Positions 23,601 to 33,759 of a DNA stretch of 64,000 bases are shown here, piece by piece; position 1 is the first letter of the stretch; each line of letters opens with the position of its first letter. Source of the DNA: Hyposmocoma kahamanoa (lineage: Eukaryota; Arthropoda; Insecta; Lepidoptera; Cosmopterigidae); assembly GCF_003589595.1 (NCBI RefSeq), contig NW_020653409.1, positions 1,805,376-1,869,375 of the forward strand, given 5' to 3'. The notes beneath the pieces are model-generated. The model saw only the letters and a list, made by a program, of their open reading frames with translations. It was not told where the DNA came from and ran no database searches. The position numbers and the translations under genes were made by a program.

Positions 23601-26600
23601 TTTGTACCAGAACTACCTAGCTCTGTGTCAAGAGAACTACCTAGTGGTCAAGAGCAATCCATTCCATTGAATGTAAGGCACAAATTGCAGCCAAAAAACT
23701 GAGTGTCCTCAATAAGGTTAAGCGACATTTCTCGCCTGGACAGCTTTTAACTTTATACAAAGCAGAAGTCCGATCTTGCATGTGGGATGGCTCAGCGAAG
23801 TATTAACTCGAGGCTCTTGATTCGATTGAGCGCAGAGCCAGAAGACTTATTGGCGAGGATAAGCTCGAATCTAAACTTCATAGTTTAGCCCACCGGCGCA
23901 AAGTTGCCCGTCTATCGGTTTTTTACAGAATATATTTCGGTGAGTGTGCCCATGAGCTCCATCAGCTCATCCCGCCCGCCCCCTTTTACCATCGGACATA
24001 TGTCTGGACATACGGCGGGATATCATCCTTACTTGGTCGATATTCTCTACAGGCGTAGTAAGCGCTTTTCATCATCTTTTATTATGCGCACACTGCCTGC
24101 GTCTGTATTTCCGAATTCATACAACCCGGCTATCTTTAAGGTGCGCCTGTATAGGCATCTTCTGGGCAAGCTCGCTTCATCGTAGATCCTATCTTTGCTC
24201 CAGGGCTAGGTAGTGGTCAAGAGCAAGTCCATTTAATTAAAAAAAACTCTGACTGTCTGTCTGACACTTTTATAATCTTTTAATTTAATGACGAGTTAAC
24301 TCGAAATAAATTCAAAGACTGTTGTATAGAATAGAATACGCCTATTTGCAGAAATACGGAATTAAACAGATCTTAACCAAAATGAGATGCATAATATGTA
24401 ATATTTTATTTCCTGTAGAAAATATCATAACCCATAGTATTGTATTGAAACATTGAAACTGTGGGCATTATTATAACTTACATTACCGTTTCAGTTATAG
24501 TAATTGACCTGCGGTTACTCGTAAAAAACAAGCCAAATTTAGTGCTAACGAAGGATATGGCGTTGCAATGGAGAATGATGCGGTACGATACCAAGGAGCC
24601 CACAATGTTTCTGTTCAATTTCGGTCGAATCCCCGACACTAATAACAAGAACAAGAAATGTGCTTGTCATTTCCCTGGTAAGTCAATAGTTTACCATTGT
24701 GTTAACGACATACAATTTGTTTCTGTTATATATAAGTCCTTTTTTATTCCATTTCAATTCTTTTATGTTTATTTTTTGTGCAGTCACAATTGTTTTTCTT
24801 CTTCATGTTTATTTTTACACTACAATACATTTTATCTAAAGTACATTTTTTTATTTTCAATTAGATAAATCTAGATCCTGTAATATAATGCGGATCTTTA
24901 CACACTGAGTAGCACATTTAGCCGACATCGAAAGGCTTGCCTTTAAGTTGTTACAGTCATGCCTGTTTTTAGAGCGCCCTTTTTGCATGCCACTGCATAT
25001 ACATATGTCTCTTGCACAGAATGTAACTTGTGGGAACTAAAAAACCTGACTTGCAAATGTTTCAGAGTCTGTCATTGGAGATGGTAAAAAAATTTGAAGA
25101 AACACAGACTTTTCAAAATTATAACTACTTACTACGTACTTTCTCACATTCTACGTATGAAAACAATACTATAAATGGTCAGAAATGAATTTATTGTTTC
25201 TCAAAATATTCTCTGTTAGCCTTGATGCACTTTTTCATACGAATGAACCAATTTTGAAAACATTTATGCCACTCCTCCGTGACAATCTCTGAAACATATT
25301 TTTCATACTCTTCGACAGCCTCTTCATGTGATGGAAATCGTTGACCGCGTAACTGGTTCTTAATTTTTGGAAATAAATAAAAGTCATAAGGTGCTAGGTC
25401 GGCACTGTACGCGGGATGGCTCATAAGGTCAATGTTGTTCAGCTTCAAAAATCAATTTGCCTGTCTCGCCGTGTGAGAACTGGCATTATCGTGGTGCAAG
25501 AAGGTACGGCGTTTACGATTATTTTTACAGAGTTTGTCAATAACTTCCGGCCAACAAATGGTCGTGTACCAATTACTATTGACGGTACAACGATTTTCCA
25601 AAGCAACAGTAGCCACGTGTCCAGTTTTATTAAAAAAAGAAGCAATCATCCACTTAGAGGTACTTTGCACGCACGCCACTTTGGTTGGTTTCGGCTCATC
25701 TTGAAAGACCCATACGCTCGATCGAAGAAAGCAGCTTCTTTTGGGATCGTAACTATAAATCCATGTTTCGTCACCTATTACTATGTCCCACACCAAATTT
25801 GACGCCCCTTCGTTGAATCTGGTAAGCATGGCATTGCACCAAGTGACGCGATCCGTTTTTTGAGCCTCAGTCAAATTGTGTGGGATCCACCGAAAGCACA
25901 GCTTTTTCACACCCAAATGTTTGTGTAGTATTGATTGTATTTGACTCATACCTATTCCTAAAGAAGCCCGAATCTCATGGTATGCCTGTCTGTTTTGATC
26001 ATAAGGCGCAAAGAATCGATGTTTTTATTGTTCACAGCAGTGGACGGGCGACTATTACGAAATTCGTCACTGAGATTCACACGACTGTGTTTGATTTCTG
26101 CAAACCAGCTACAAATAGTCGTCTTGCATGGTGCTTCATCGCCAAAAGCAGTTTGAAGCTGAGCGAAGCTCCGCTGAGCTGTTAAATTACACTTAAAGTC
26201 GTAGAAAATCATACTACGAAAATTTTCACGAGTTAAATCCATGGTGATATAGACAACCAATTTCGAAAATGACGCTACAATGTAAAAACAAACTGTCAAG
26301 TCAGATGAAACAAACTGTAGTCTACAGCCGAAGAGTTCCATTTTCAAATATTGTAATTACTTTCTAAATATTGTTTATGTAAGTGGCCAGGTCCGGAAAC
26401 TTATAGTGCGCCCTAAGTACACTCACAATATTCGTTGAATAACAGAATCTGCAGAAGACTTTTTCAAATTAACGAAAAGTAGATACTGGCGAAATTCAAA
26501 ATCGGCACCGCCAGTATCTTTTTAAAAATCTTCTTTTAAATATATCGAACTAAAGAGATTCTATGATAGTAATGTGTTAATGAAATATGTTTCAGGAATA

Positions 26601-29600
26601 AGCTACGAGCTCGCAGAGTGGATAGCAGCTAATCTGACGCACGTGGTAGCCATAGCGACTGACGCTCCGTCCATCGAATCTGAACAGACCAGAGAGCTGA
26701 CAGATCGTACTATCTCGAACTTGCTCGGAAAGAGCGGCATTTACATGATTGAAAATGTTAATGTTAGGAAGAATCTACCAGGTATTTTTGACATACCAGG
26801 CGAAATACCGATTTCCTATCAAAGCGCAGCAATCTCTCTTGTCTCTTTCCTTATGTCTCTTTTTCACAATTCTGCACATTCGCGCGCAGAAAATTCACAA
26901 TTGAATATACTTCCCATAGACTTAACATGCTGATCTTTGATCACAATTATATCAGGCCACAGACTAAAATTCAAAATTTCGCCTACGTGGCGACCTGTAG
27001 AATTGTTTTTTTTTATGCTGTATCCATGATTATCGGTCGAGGAACAGCCGCCTACCTACATTCGTAAATATAGTGCAATTTGAGTGTATGTTAAAAGAAA
27101 AACAAAATATTGCACACATTTACTTTGTATTTTATTTATCTCATTTATTCTGTGTTGTATTGAAATACAAAATCCTTATATCCTTATTGGACAACCTTTA
27201 CAAAGCGAATGCACGTACGCTGTCATATAAACTGCCGCAAAACACACTGCCGTTACTGACTTTTGATATGTAGCGAAGCTGTTAGCTGTGTAACGCGATG
27301 GTAGCTTATTGGTTTGACCTACCGCCTCTCAAACCGAGTTCTAATCCGGGCTACACACCTCTGACTTTTTCGAAATTAATAATAATTATAACGCACACTC
27401 TCAACATAGCTCGCACTAGGGAATCCCTGTGTCGCGGGTGCCATGTAACCACAAATTACACCCAAACTCACGGGAGATATAAATGTAGGCCATACAAATA
27501 TTTCTCCCGGCCCAGGAATCGAACCTGGGGACGTCTGCGTGGCAGTCCGGCATGGTAAGCGTTCGACCATGGAAGCAGTTAGTTAAATTGATGTGCGAAA
27601 TTTTAAACTAACCATGAGCTTTTTGGTGAAGGAAAACATCGTGATGACATCAGTACGTTGAAGAAGGTTCACAACACCCTCGGAAAACGTGAAGTCTCTA
27701 ACCTGCATTTGGCCAACGTGGCGGACTATGACCTAAACCCTGCGCCCATAAAAACGGATAAATGGGTTGATGATCATGCTGTCTACATACGTAGCGTGTC
27801 CGTGCGTAGCGCGTCCGTGAGTAGCGCGTCCGTGCGCAGCGCGTCCGTGTGCAGCATATCCGTGCGTAGAATGTCCTTGAGTATTATGTACGTTGAGCGG
27901 TTTTAAATGACGAAACGAGCAATGGCTTATCGGTCGCTATAAAGCTACAATCTTACATATACACGTCTTCGATCACCTCAGTACAGGTTCACTAAGTAGA
28001 TTTATTACTGGCCAATTGCATGTTCATATTTGTTCAAACACTATTCTCAAACATTTATATTATAATTGTAATGCTTTCAGAACAAGGGTGCGTCGCAATG
28101 GCGATGCCACTGAAACTTGAAAACGTGAACTACGTGCCCACGCGGTTGACAGCTTTTTGTCCCGAGTCGAAACAATCTGATACACAGGTGAGCTGTGTGT
28201 TTAATTCAGAGCGGTCGCGGACAATCCGCTTGTAGGTAATCTTGGTTTTTTAGAACGCAGCAGCATATTATCGCGTGCGCTAACGGAAAAACGGGTGCGG
28301 ACGGTCATAAATGCTGGAAAAGCGAATTTATTTATCTGTTACAGTTACTCTATCGCTTCTGATCAGTAGGGCTAGCACGACAGGGCGCGACCAGCGCAAG
28401 AGCGACATAANNNNNNNNNNNNNNNNNNNNNNNNNNNNNNNNNNNNNNNNNNNNNNNNNNNNNNNNNNNNNNNNNNNNNNNNNNNNNNNNNNNNNNNNNN
28501 NNNNNNNNNNNNNNNNNNNNNNNNNNNNNNNNNNNNNNNNNNNNNNNNNNNNNNNNNNNNNNNNNNNNNNNNNNNNNNNNNNNNNNNNNNNNNNNNNNNN
28601 NNNNNNNNNNNNNNNNNNNNNNNNNNNNNNNNNNNNNNNNNNNNNNNNNNNNNNNNNNNNNNNNNNNNNNNNNNNNNNNNNNNNNNNNNNNNNNNNNNNN
28701 NNNNNNNNNNNNNNNNNNNNNNNNNNNNNNNNNNNNNNNNNNNNNNNNNNNNNNNNNNNNNNNNNNNNNNNNNNNNNNNNNNNNNNNNNNNNNNNNNNNN
28801 NNNNNNNNNNGTGCTAGCCCTACTGGAGCGTACAGGATTGCGCGCGGGAAAGCCTGCACCCACAATCGTGCTCGATTAGGTAATCGAAAAAATATAAAAT
28901 TTTAGAGTTTAAATTTTAAATTTTTTTAAGCCAACGTTTTTTCGCGCGCGATTGCTTGTTTGTATTGTTACAACGGAAAGAACTTCGTGTAAAGGTTCAT
29001 AGCGCATGATAAACTGCGTGAGGGCGCGTTCATTATTATGTCGTGACGACAGATAGTCGTGCAATTTAAAGTGTCGCGGCTTGTATATTTCAATGAAGTT
29101 ATTCACACATAGAACAACACAATTAAGACATTTTTGACGTTACGGCGACAAACTGTCTTAACAATGGGATGAGCTAGAACAACAGTCGTCAGACGATAAA
29201 TAAAACGTCACGATAAAATAAGACGACAGATAATCGTAGCTTCAAACGATTGTGTCGTGCAACCAACAAGGCGGCTGCCGTGAACCGATAAGTTGTCGTC
29301 ATGAATTGTGGGAATAGCTGGGCACGACAGTCGTTAAACGATAAAATAAACGTCTACGATACAGTCACGACAGATAGTCGTGATATGGGAACAGGGTAGA
29401 CACGACAGTCGTCCAACGATCAATAAAACGTTAGCGTTATGCCGTTAGATAGCCTTTACGGCAAGTAGGTACGTTGCTATTGTACTATAACATGACGCGT
29501 GGATTTTAGAATCAGTAGAACTCCTTGTGAAGAGTTCGTCCAGGGAAGTAGCGTCATCTCACCTATTTATACCGCCAAGCAGTAATATGAGCATTACTGC

Positions 29601-30325
29601 GTTCCGGTTTTGAAGGGTAAGGAAGGGTGCTAGTGTAATACTTACTTACTTTAAGCTTACATTGAAATAAGATTGTTTTTCTGTTAATATTATTGAAACT
29701 TTACCCTGTTAGCATATCATTGAAAGTTCAATACGTATTGTTGCAAATTACGTTTTGATTTTATATTGCAATTTCAATCAATGTGCTGCCATCTAGCGGT
29801 CGATAGCTGAACAACGACGAATTCGAGATGATCTACAAAAAAGAAAACTTAGTTCTACAAAAAAGAAGTGACCATATTGCAGCGGTACCTACAAGGTTTA
29901 CTTTCGTTTCTTGTAACAAAAAATTTGTTACGATAAACAGAAATTTGAAAATGAATTAAAATTAAATAAAATTAGACAACGATGATATGAAACACCACCA
30001 CGGATAACGTGTGTGACTATCTTGCATCTTGCATTCTTAAGTAGGTTTTTCGAGGTTTTGCGCGAAATCATTGACGGACTGATCTCAAATATGTGGAATT
30101 CCACTTGACTTTTTGACTAACAAAATTGTATGATTCGGTTATGATAATGCTGGAATTAAGAACGCTTCGGCATGCGGAATGGAATACAATATTCCTTCGA
30201 TTAATAATATAAAATATATAAAATTGTTACAGGTAGTGTTGGTGCTGAAGAACAAGTCGGAGACTGCAAAGTTATTCCAAGTAAAAGATTATGATGACAT
30301 GTTAGTCGATATATTGCAGCAATAA
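20634..30325 (+). CDS. Cyclase-fold (kynurenine formamidase-like) protein lacking metal ligands
   Basis: Six exons: 20634-20800, 23147-23277, 24495-24677, 26596-26781, 28081-28187 and 30233-30325; 288 residues, all GT-AG and in phase. The N-terminus (IIVAFFGLSF) may be a weak signal peptide. The fold is recognisable from VIDMTYS, GTTMHLELGSQF, YAIPSEYLL, VIVIDLR, FPGISYELAEWIA, ATDAPSIES, GIYMIENV and PLKL, in the order of the cyclase family (PF04199; bacterial KynB, isatin hydrolase). In active members HxGTHxDxPxH binds zinc or manganese. Here residues 66-76 read GMGTTMHLELG, so all three His and the Asp are replaced. The later His before the conserved Glu is also missing, while Glu in IENV remains. 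I infer a pseudoenzyme. AATAAA overlaps the stop at 30321-30326. Function is unknown. Confidence 0.85.
20808..20832. repeat. TG microsatellite
   Basis: An imperfect run of TG dinucleotides eight bases after the first splice donor of the cyclase-like gene. Confidence 0.7.
21290..21480 (+). pseudogene. LINE reverse transcriptase tail fragment
   Basis: A plus-strand frame reads VEWNSLPAGLLPEQY..., equivalent to the 'WNSLPASVFP..Y' block near the C-terminus of jockey/CR1-like LINE ORF2 proteins. It is short and decayed, and lies in cyclase intron 1. Confidence 0.5.
21835..21900. repeat. Interspersed repeat family B, fragment
   Basis: It begins AGTACTAAAAAAACCGACCTC. The same head recurs at 22558, 31003, 39993 and 61866. 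In longer copies the tail reads GAGAACCTCCTCCTTTTT...TCGGTAAAAAA. Confidence 0.55.
22558..22805. repeat. Interspersed repeat family B, longer copy
   Basis: Head TACTAAAAAAACCGACCTC and tail GAATTGAGAACCTCCTCC followed by TTTTTTGAAATCGGTAAAAAA. Head and tail carry complementary CCGAC/TCGGT motifs. The minus-strand open frame across it is chance. Confidence 0.6.
23545..24245 (+). pseudogene. LINE ORF2 C-terminal fragments, tandem
   Basis: Two pieces of a jockey/CR1-like LINE. A tail (23545-23660) is followed by a longer part whose frame reads AQIAAKKLSVLNKVKRHFSPGQLLTLYKAEVRSCMWDGSAKY and, after frameshifts, ERRARRLIG..., YHPYLVDILYRRSKRFSSSF and LPASVFPNSYN...RHLLGKLASS. These are standard post-RT blocks of such elements. 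It ends with a short A-run. It lies in cyclase intron 2 and is non-functional. Confidence 0.75.
25186..26395 (-). mobile_element. Mariner transposon, inactivated copy
   Basis: A minus-strand transposase from MDLTRENFRSMIFYDF near 26241 to EYFEKQ at 25194. The frame is broken by a frameshift near 25955 and by an in-frame TGA at 25449-25451. HTH, then GDETWIYSYDP, LHHDNASSHTA and SADLAPYDFYLFP (the DD34D triad residues) are all visible. The 5' end (near 26395) carries a candidate terminal repeat, GTCCGGAAACTTATAG. No matching left repeat is seen, so that end is probably truncated. It lies in cyclase intron 3. Confidence 0.88.
27276..27365 (+). repeat. tRNA-like SINE head
   Basis: A-box-like TGGTAGCTTATTGG and B-box-like GAGTTCTAATCC are about 30 bp apart, followed by CTTTTTCGAAATTAATAATA. 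This arrangement suits a pol III SINE head; the acceptor stem does not pair, so a tRNA gene is unlikely. Confidence 0.5.
27390..27592 (-). repeat. tRNA-Gly-derived SINE, copy 2
   Basis: The minus strand reads A-box-like TGGTCGAACGCTTACC, CTGCCACGCAG (like the tRNA-Gly GCC anticodon arm) and a perfect B box GGTTCGATTCC, then a SINE body shared with 3430-3605. It lies in cyclase intron 4. Confidence 0.68.
27786..27890 (+). repeat. 15-bp minisatellite
   Basis: About seven imperfect units of CGTAGCGCGTCCGTG. Because 15 is a multiple of three, the array stays open and encodes a repeated S-V-R-S-A pattern. The surrounding 83-codon frame has no splice context I can support, so it is treated as an intronic repeat. 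Confidence 0.75.
28365..28830. other. Assembly gap (400 N) inside an inverted repeat
   Basis: Ns run from 28411 to 28810. The left flank holds CAGTAGGGCTAGCAC and the right flank GTGCTAGCCCTACTG, exact reverse complements. The gap therefore falls inside a foldback element, which may be why assembly failed. Related TAGGGCTAGCACGA appears near 60434. Frames drawn across the Ns are meaningless. Confidence 0.85.
29035..29440. repeat. Irregular array of ACGACAGTCGT palindromes
   Basis: Near-palindromes ACGACAGATAGTCGT and ACGACAGTCGT recur at about 29045, 29180, 29222, 29322, 29367 and 29401. Several are followed by AAACGATAAATAAAACGT-like sequence. Spacing alternates near 45 and 100 bp. It lies in the last cyclase intron. 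Confidence 0.6.
29508..29640 (+). repeat. Family A repeat, truncated
   Basis: It matches 11121-11250 (CAGTAGAACTCCTTGTG, GCATTACTGCGTTCCGG) and stops after GGGTGCTAG. The 3' half is missing. Confidence 0.65.
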
Positions 30326-30326
30326 A
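30321..30326 (+). terminator. Polyadenylation signal of the cyclase-like gene
   Basis: AATAAA overlaps the TAA stop codon, and two further overlapping AATAAA copies follow within 15 bp. The 3'UTR is therefore likely very short. Confidence 0.55.
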
Positions 30327-30720
30327 ATAAAATAAAAATGCAGTGGATGCTATTTCTAGTCTTACTTCAGTGGTTTACGTAAACAGACGAACATAATTTT
30401 ATGTTCCATGATCCAGCGAAACGTCATTTCAAATGTCTTCAAACGGCCTTCCATGGTCAGTGATTTTACTGATTTCATCGTTCAGCTGACGACAACGGAC
30501 AGCCACACACCGGCTCCACCCTTATTATATTAATAAATAACCAGTTATTTTTTTTTTTATTTACTCTTAGGTTACAAAGACCCTTAAATACATGTCTTAT
30601 AGACGAACACATACATAATAATATAATCAAACACTTTTTATTACACGTATGGATTGACGTGTAACGCAACGTGGGTGTCCGGTAACCGGCCTCGGAAACA
30701 TAAAGTACATAAAGGTTTCT

Positions 30721-30987
30721 TCATGAAGGTGGAGACAGGTGTTGCGTTAGTACTCTCACCATAAATAAATTATAATTCACGTTGTGGCCGGACTCCAACC
30801 ACTCGACTCTCAGGATAGCATTCATTTTTACCCGATACTCCACAATATCTGCAGACTTTGTGGCGTAATGAAACGAATAACGTGACATGTATAACAACAT
30901 CGTCGGTGCTGGGTGCAATAAATGATTAGGGCCAGTCGAGGCGGTGTCACTAAGGTTACGGCGTATGTACTTCTTTATCTTTTTCAC
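30721..30987 (-). CDS. Hypothetical ORF, 88 codons
   Basis: An open frame from MKKIKKYIRRNLSDTA to a TGA at 30721-30723. I recognise no domain. Codon choice looks ordinary but there is no polyadenylation signal close by and no splice support. It may be an old transposon fragment or chance. Confidence 0.2.
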   Translation of the reverse strand: MKKIKKYIRRNLSDTASTGPNHLLHPAPTMLLYMSRYSFHYATKSADIVEYRVKMNAILRVEWLESGHNVNYNLFMVRVLTQHLSPPS

Positions 30988-31002
30988 TTTCCAATTATTA
31001 TT

Positions 31003-31145
31003 AAAAAACCGACCTTAAAAGTTCGTGAATTACATCTATTTGCAATACTGAGGTACCTTCTTTCCAAGTAAATAAGAATCATCAAAATCTGTTCACAAAT
31101 GCCAGAATAATCGCGCCTTCTCCTTTTTTGAAGATGGTTAATAAA
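31003..31145. repeat. Family B repeat copy
   Basis: Head TTAAAAAACCGACCTTAAAAG, an internal 'ATACTGAGGTACCTTCTTTCC' section, and tail CTCCTTTTTTGAAGATGGTTAATAAAA. Decayed compared with 61866-62115. Confidence 0.5.
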
Positions 31146-31229
31146 ATGACAACCCTCTGCCGCGCACCGACACCGCCCTTTATTCGCTACGCTTTGATCT
31201 ATACACTGCGTTATTACCGATCGCCTCGC

Positions 31230-31437
31230 TGCAGGTGATCAGTGAAATCACAGACCGTTGGAGTAATGGCGCATTTACACGGGTCGTCCGCCTGCCGAGG
31301 GCAATACAGTCGACTCACCATTAACACCGAGTTGCGGCAGACTACTTCGCGTAGCCGAAGGCAAAGCACCCAGTCGCTTTGGTCAACTTTAGCTGCAAAC
31401 TACCGTGATCAGATAACTCACTATTGACACAGAGTAG
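31230..31437. repeat. Left half of a MITE split by the LTR element
   Basis: ATGGCGCATTTACACGGGTCGTCCG here is loosely the inverse of CGGACGAC-like sequence at about 32775-32805, just right of the LTR element (GACGACTTGGTGTAAATGAACCAT). The LTR element seems to have inserted into an older foldback element. Confidence 0.4.
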
Positions 31438-31690
31438 TGTAGACTAGGCTGTACTCTGAGTAGAATTGCTGGCTGAACATAGGTAATGATTATAGTTTGT
31501 ATTTAGAATGCTTTCGAAGAAATGAAATAAGTAAGAATAGAAGATCTTGACAGACAGAGAGATTGATTTATAACCTGAAAGTGAAATATGTAAAAATAGT
31601 AAAATAAACCAAAATGTTTGAAGTTAATCCCGGTTTATTGTAAGAAAAGTACCTCTCGCAATGCATCTGAGCTACAGCCCTTCTATTATA
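31438..31690 (+). repeat. 5' long terminal repeat
   Basis: Starts TGTAGACTAGGCTG and ends CCCTTCTATTATA. It includes AAAATAAACC, which may serve as its polyadenylation region. Confidence 0.88.
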
Positions 31691-32488
31691 AATGGTGGAG
31701 GCACGGAGAAGATACACCATCCAATAGATAAAATTTACTTTTGTTTTTCTTTATATATTTTTTTTTAATTTGATAGATATATTATCCTGTATGTGCGAAT
31801 AGTTCCTGCTCATCCCTCCAGTGATCAAGGACTGTCTGCATTCTGGGAAAATATATTTATTTAATTAATTAGACGTCTTTCATATGGGATATATCCCCAT
31901 CCCATATGTATGTTAGGATATGTAGTTAGGATATGTTGTTAGCGTTATATGTGGGTTGGTTCTTGTTTGTTTAAAGATGGTAAGTGAAGCTGATGGAACG
32001 TGATAGCTGCAAAATGAGGACTAAGGCAGCTGGGAGATCAATAGTGATGTAACCCAGTGATCGTCCGATGGATGTTCAAGCCTGTGTCGTGTTGTGGCAG
32101 CATGCGCGTTGGAAATAGCTTAGGTTTAGGGAGTTTAGGGAAATAGTTTTGTAGCAATGTTTAGAAGTTTGATAGGGTCGTTCAGCCAGTTTAGGGTCGC
32201 TAAAATAAAGTGTTAGGGTTTAGTCAGGTTCCCTAATTAGATAGGATAGCTAACTAGTGAAAATATTTTGTTTTGTTTGTTTAGGATGTGGTCATGGTCT
32301 GTCCTTTTAGATAGGTTTTTGGCAGACCAAAGCCATAGCCTCCTCGGTGGTTTACTTGTTGGTAAGTTAGTGACTTCCGAGCAGTGTGTGGCTAGCCTGT
32401 AGTAAAGGCTGATCGCAGATGTAAGTTGCCTATCATAGGTAGACCATCAGCTAGGGATATTCACCCCTTCAGCTGTGAGGAAGAGGGA

Positions 32489-32741
32489 TGTAGACTAGGC
32501 TGTACTCTGAGTAGAATTGCTGGCTGAACATAGGTAATGATTATAGTTTGTATTTAGAATGCTTTCGAAGAAATGAAATAAGTAAGAATAGAAGATCTTG
32601 ACAGACAGAGAGATTGATTTATAACCTGAAAGTGAAATATGTAAAAATAGTAAAATAAACCAAAATGTTTGAAGTTAATCCCGGTTTATTGTAAGAAAAG
32701 TACCTCTCGCAATGCATCTGAGCTACAGCCCTTCTATTATA
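32489..32741 (+). repeat. 3' long terminal repeat
   Basis: Same length and sequence as 31438-31690 by eye, directly preceded by the polypurine tract at 32476-32488. Confidence 0.88.
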
Positions 32742-33530
32742 GTAGCTTGCCGCTTTCGGCGGGCAAGCTAAGGTCCACAGACGACTTGGTGTAAATGAAC
32801 CATAACAGTGCTTTCACTATGACTTTACGATGACAGCTAGATATCGCTAGTGATCGCCTAATACTTTCCATACTCTAAGCCTAATACGCTTCACAAGAAA
32901 AAGTGACATTTTGTATGCAAATGTTACGCGTTTGTTGACTTAAGAAATAAGTACTGTGATAGACCGGAGTGAGTTCAGCAGCCTTGGTAATCATAGCGGA
33001 GGGAATTCCTTAGCATGAGCTCAGGTGATTGATGTGATAGTCTAGCAAATTATTATAATTACTTACTCTCAATATCAAGAGTAGAATCTGTCATCGCAGA
33101 TTTATTAAAGTGTGTTGTCAATAAATAATAAAAATATTATTAATCTATGAGACACATCTCATAGTGACAGTTGCTTGTTTACGTTTTCGATCTTAAATTT
33201 CCGTCTCTAAGTATGGTAATTTCTTTGTCTTTTTTTTTAATATATGTAGGATTCTATATTGCAATAGAATTATACCTATTTATAAGAAGTCCTTGTGTGG
33301 TTTGTAATTCTTAGTAATTAGAAATAAAAGATGGTTAATTGAATAAATAAGCTTTATTTTTGGCCAAACTATTACATTTGAATAAAACTTTACGTCTATT
33401 GAAATAAATTCCTTATAGTGGTAGCAATTGTCAAATAAAATTCATAAAAATAGCATGACGACTCCATTTGGAACCATTACCGATAACCTAATTTACAAAA
33501 CGGATAACTACAATCTACAAAAGGGAAGCC

Positions 33531-33755
33531 TTATATATGAATAAAAATTAGAAGCACCAGTGAGATACACTGAAGCACCTCCATACAATAAATTTCCCAA
33601 TATTTATCCGTCTTAAATACCGTGTTCACATATTCCATTATGAATTTGAATGGGGCTAGATAATGACAAAAATAGACTACGCAAAGTAAAAATGTGACCG
33701 CCGAAGATGCACGTTCGTCTAAAGAACGCCTTTTGGTTGAATAAAAAACAGACAT
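33531..33755 (-). CDS. Hypothetical small membrane protein, 74 codons
   Basis: The open frame starts MSVFYSTKRRSLDERAS and has two hydrophobic stretches, AVTFLLCVVYFCHYLAPF and EVLQCISLVLLIFIHI, ending at a TAA. An AATAAA (minus strand) lies about 175 bp downstream near 33352. An acceptor-like TTCAACCAAAAG lies inside the frame, so it may instead be a last exon. I do not recognise a family. Small two-pass proteins and chemoreceptor fragments are both possible. Confidence 0.3.
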   Translation of the reverse strand: MSVFYSTKRRSLDERASSAVTFLLCVVYFCHYLAPFKFIMEYVNTVFKTDKYWEIYCMEVLQCISLVLLIFIHI

Positions 33756-33759
33756 GTAT

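Larger units (their letters stand above)
31438..32741 (+). mobile_element. Miniature LTR retroelement (TRIM-like), 1304 bp
   Basis: Two 253-bp long terminal repeats (31438-31690 and 32489-32741) look identical base for base. Both start TGTAGACTAGG. The flanking target duplication is GTAG (31434-31437 and 32742-32745). A purine tract, GAGGAAGAGGGA, abuts the 3' LTR, and the internal part begins AATGGTGGAGGC, a candidate tRNA primer site starting at TGG. The 798-bp interior has no gag or pol frame, so it depends on a helper element. Identical LTRs imply a very recent insertion. Confidence 0.88.

Noticed and set aside
27276..27592. Functional tRNA genes from A- and B-box matches
   Set aside because: Acceptor stems do not pair and repeat-family bodies follow, so these are SINE heads. 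The same holds for the heads near 2.7, 41.0, 44.2, 49.2 and 59.4 kb.
28311..28865. Long frames of about 163-171 codons on both strands
   Set aside because: They run through 400 Ns and have no real sequence support.
29035..29440. CRISPR-like array
   Set aside because: Repeats are imperfect palindromes at irregular spacing in a eukaryotic intron, with no cas genes.
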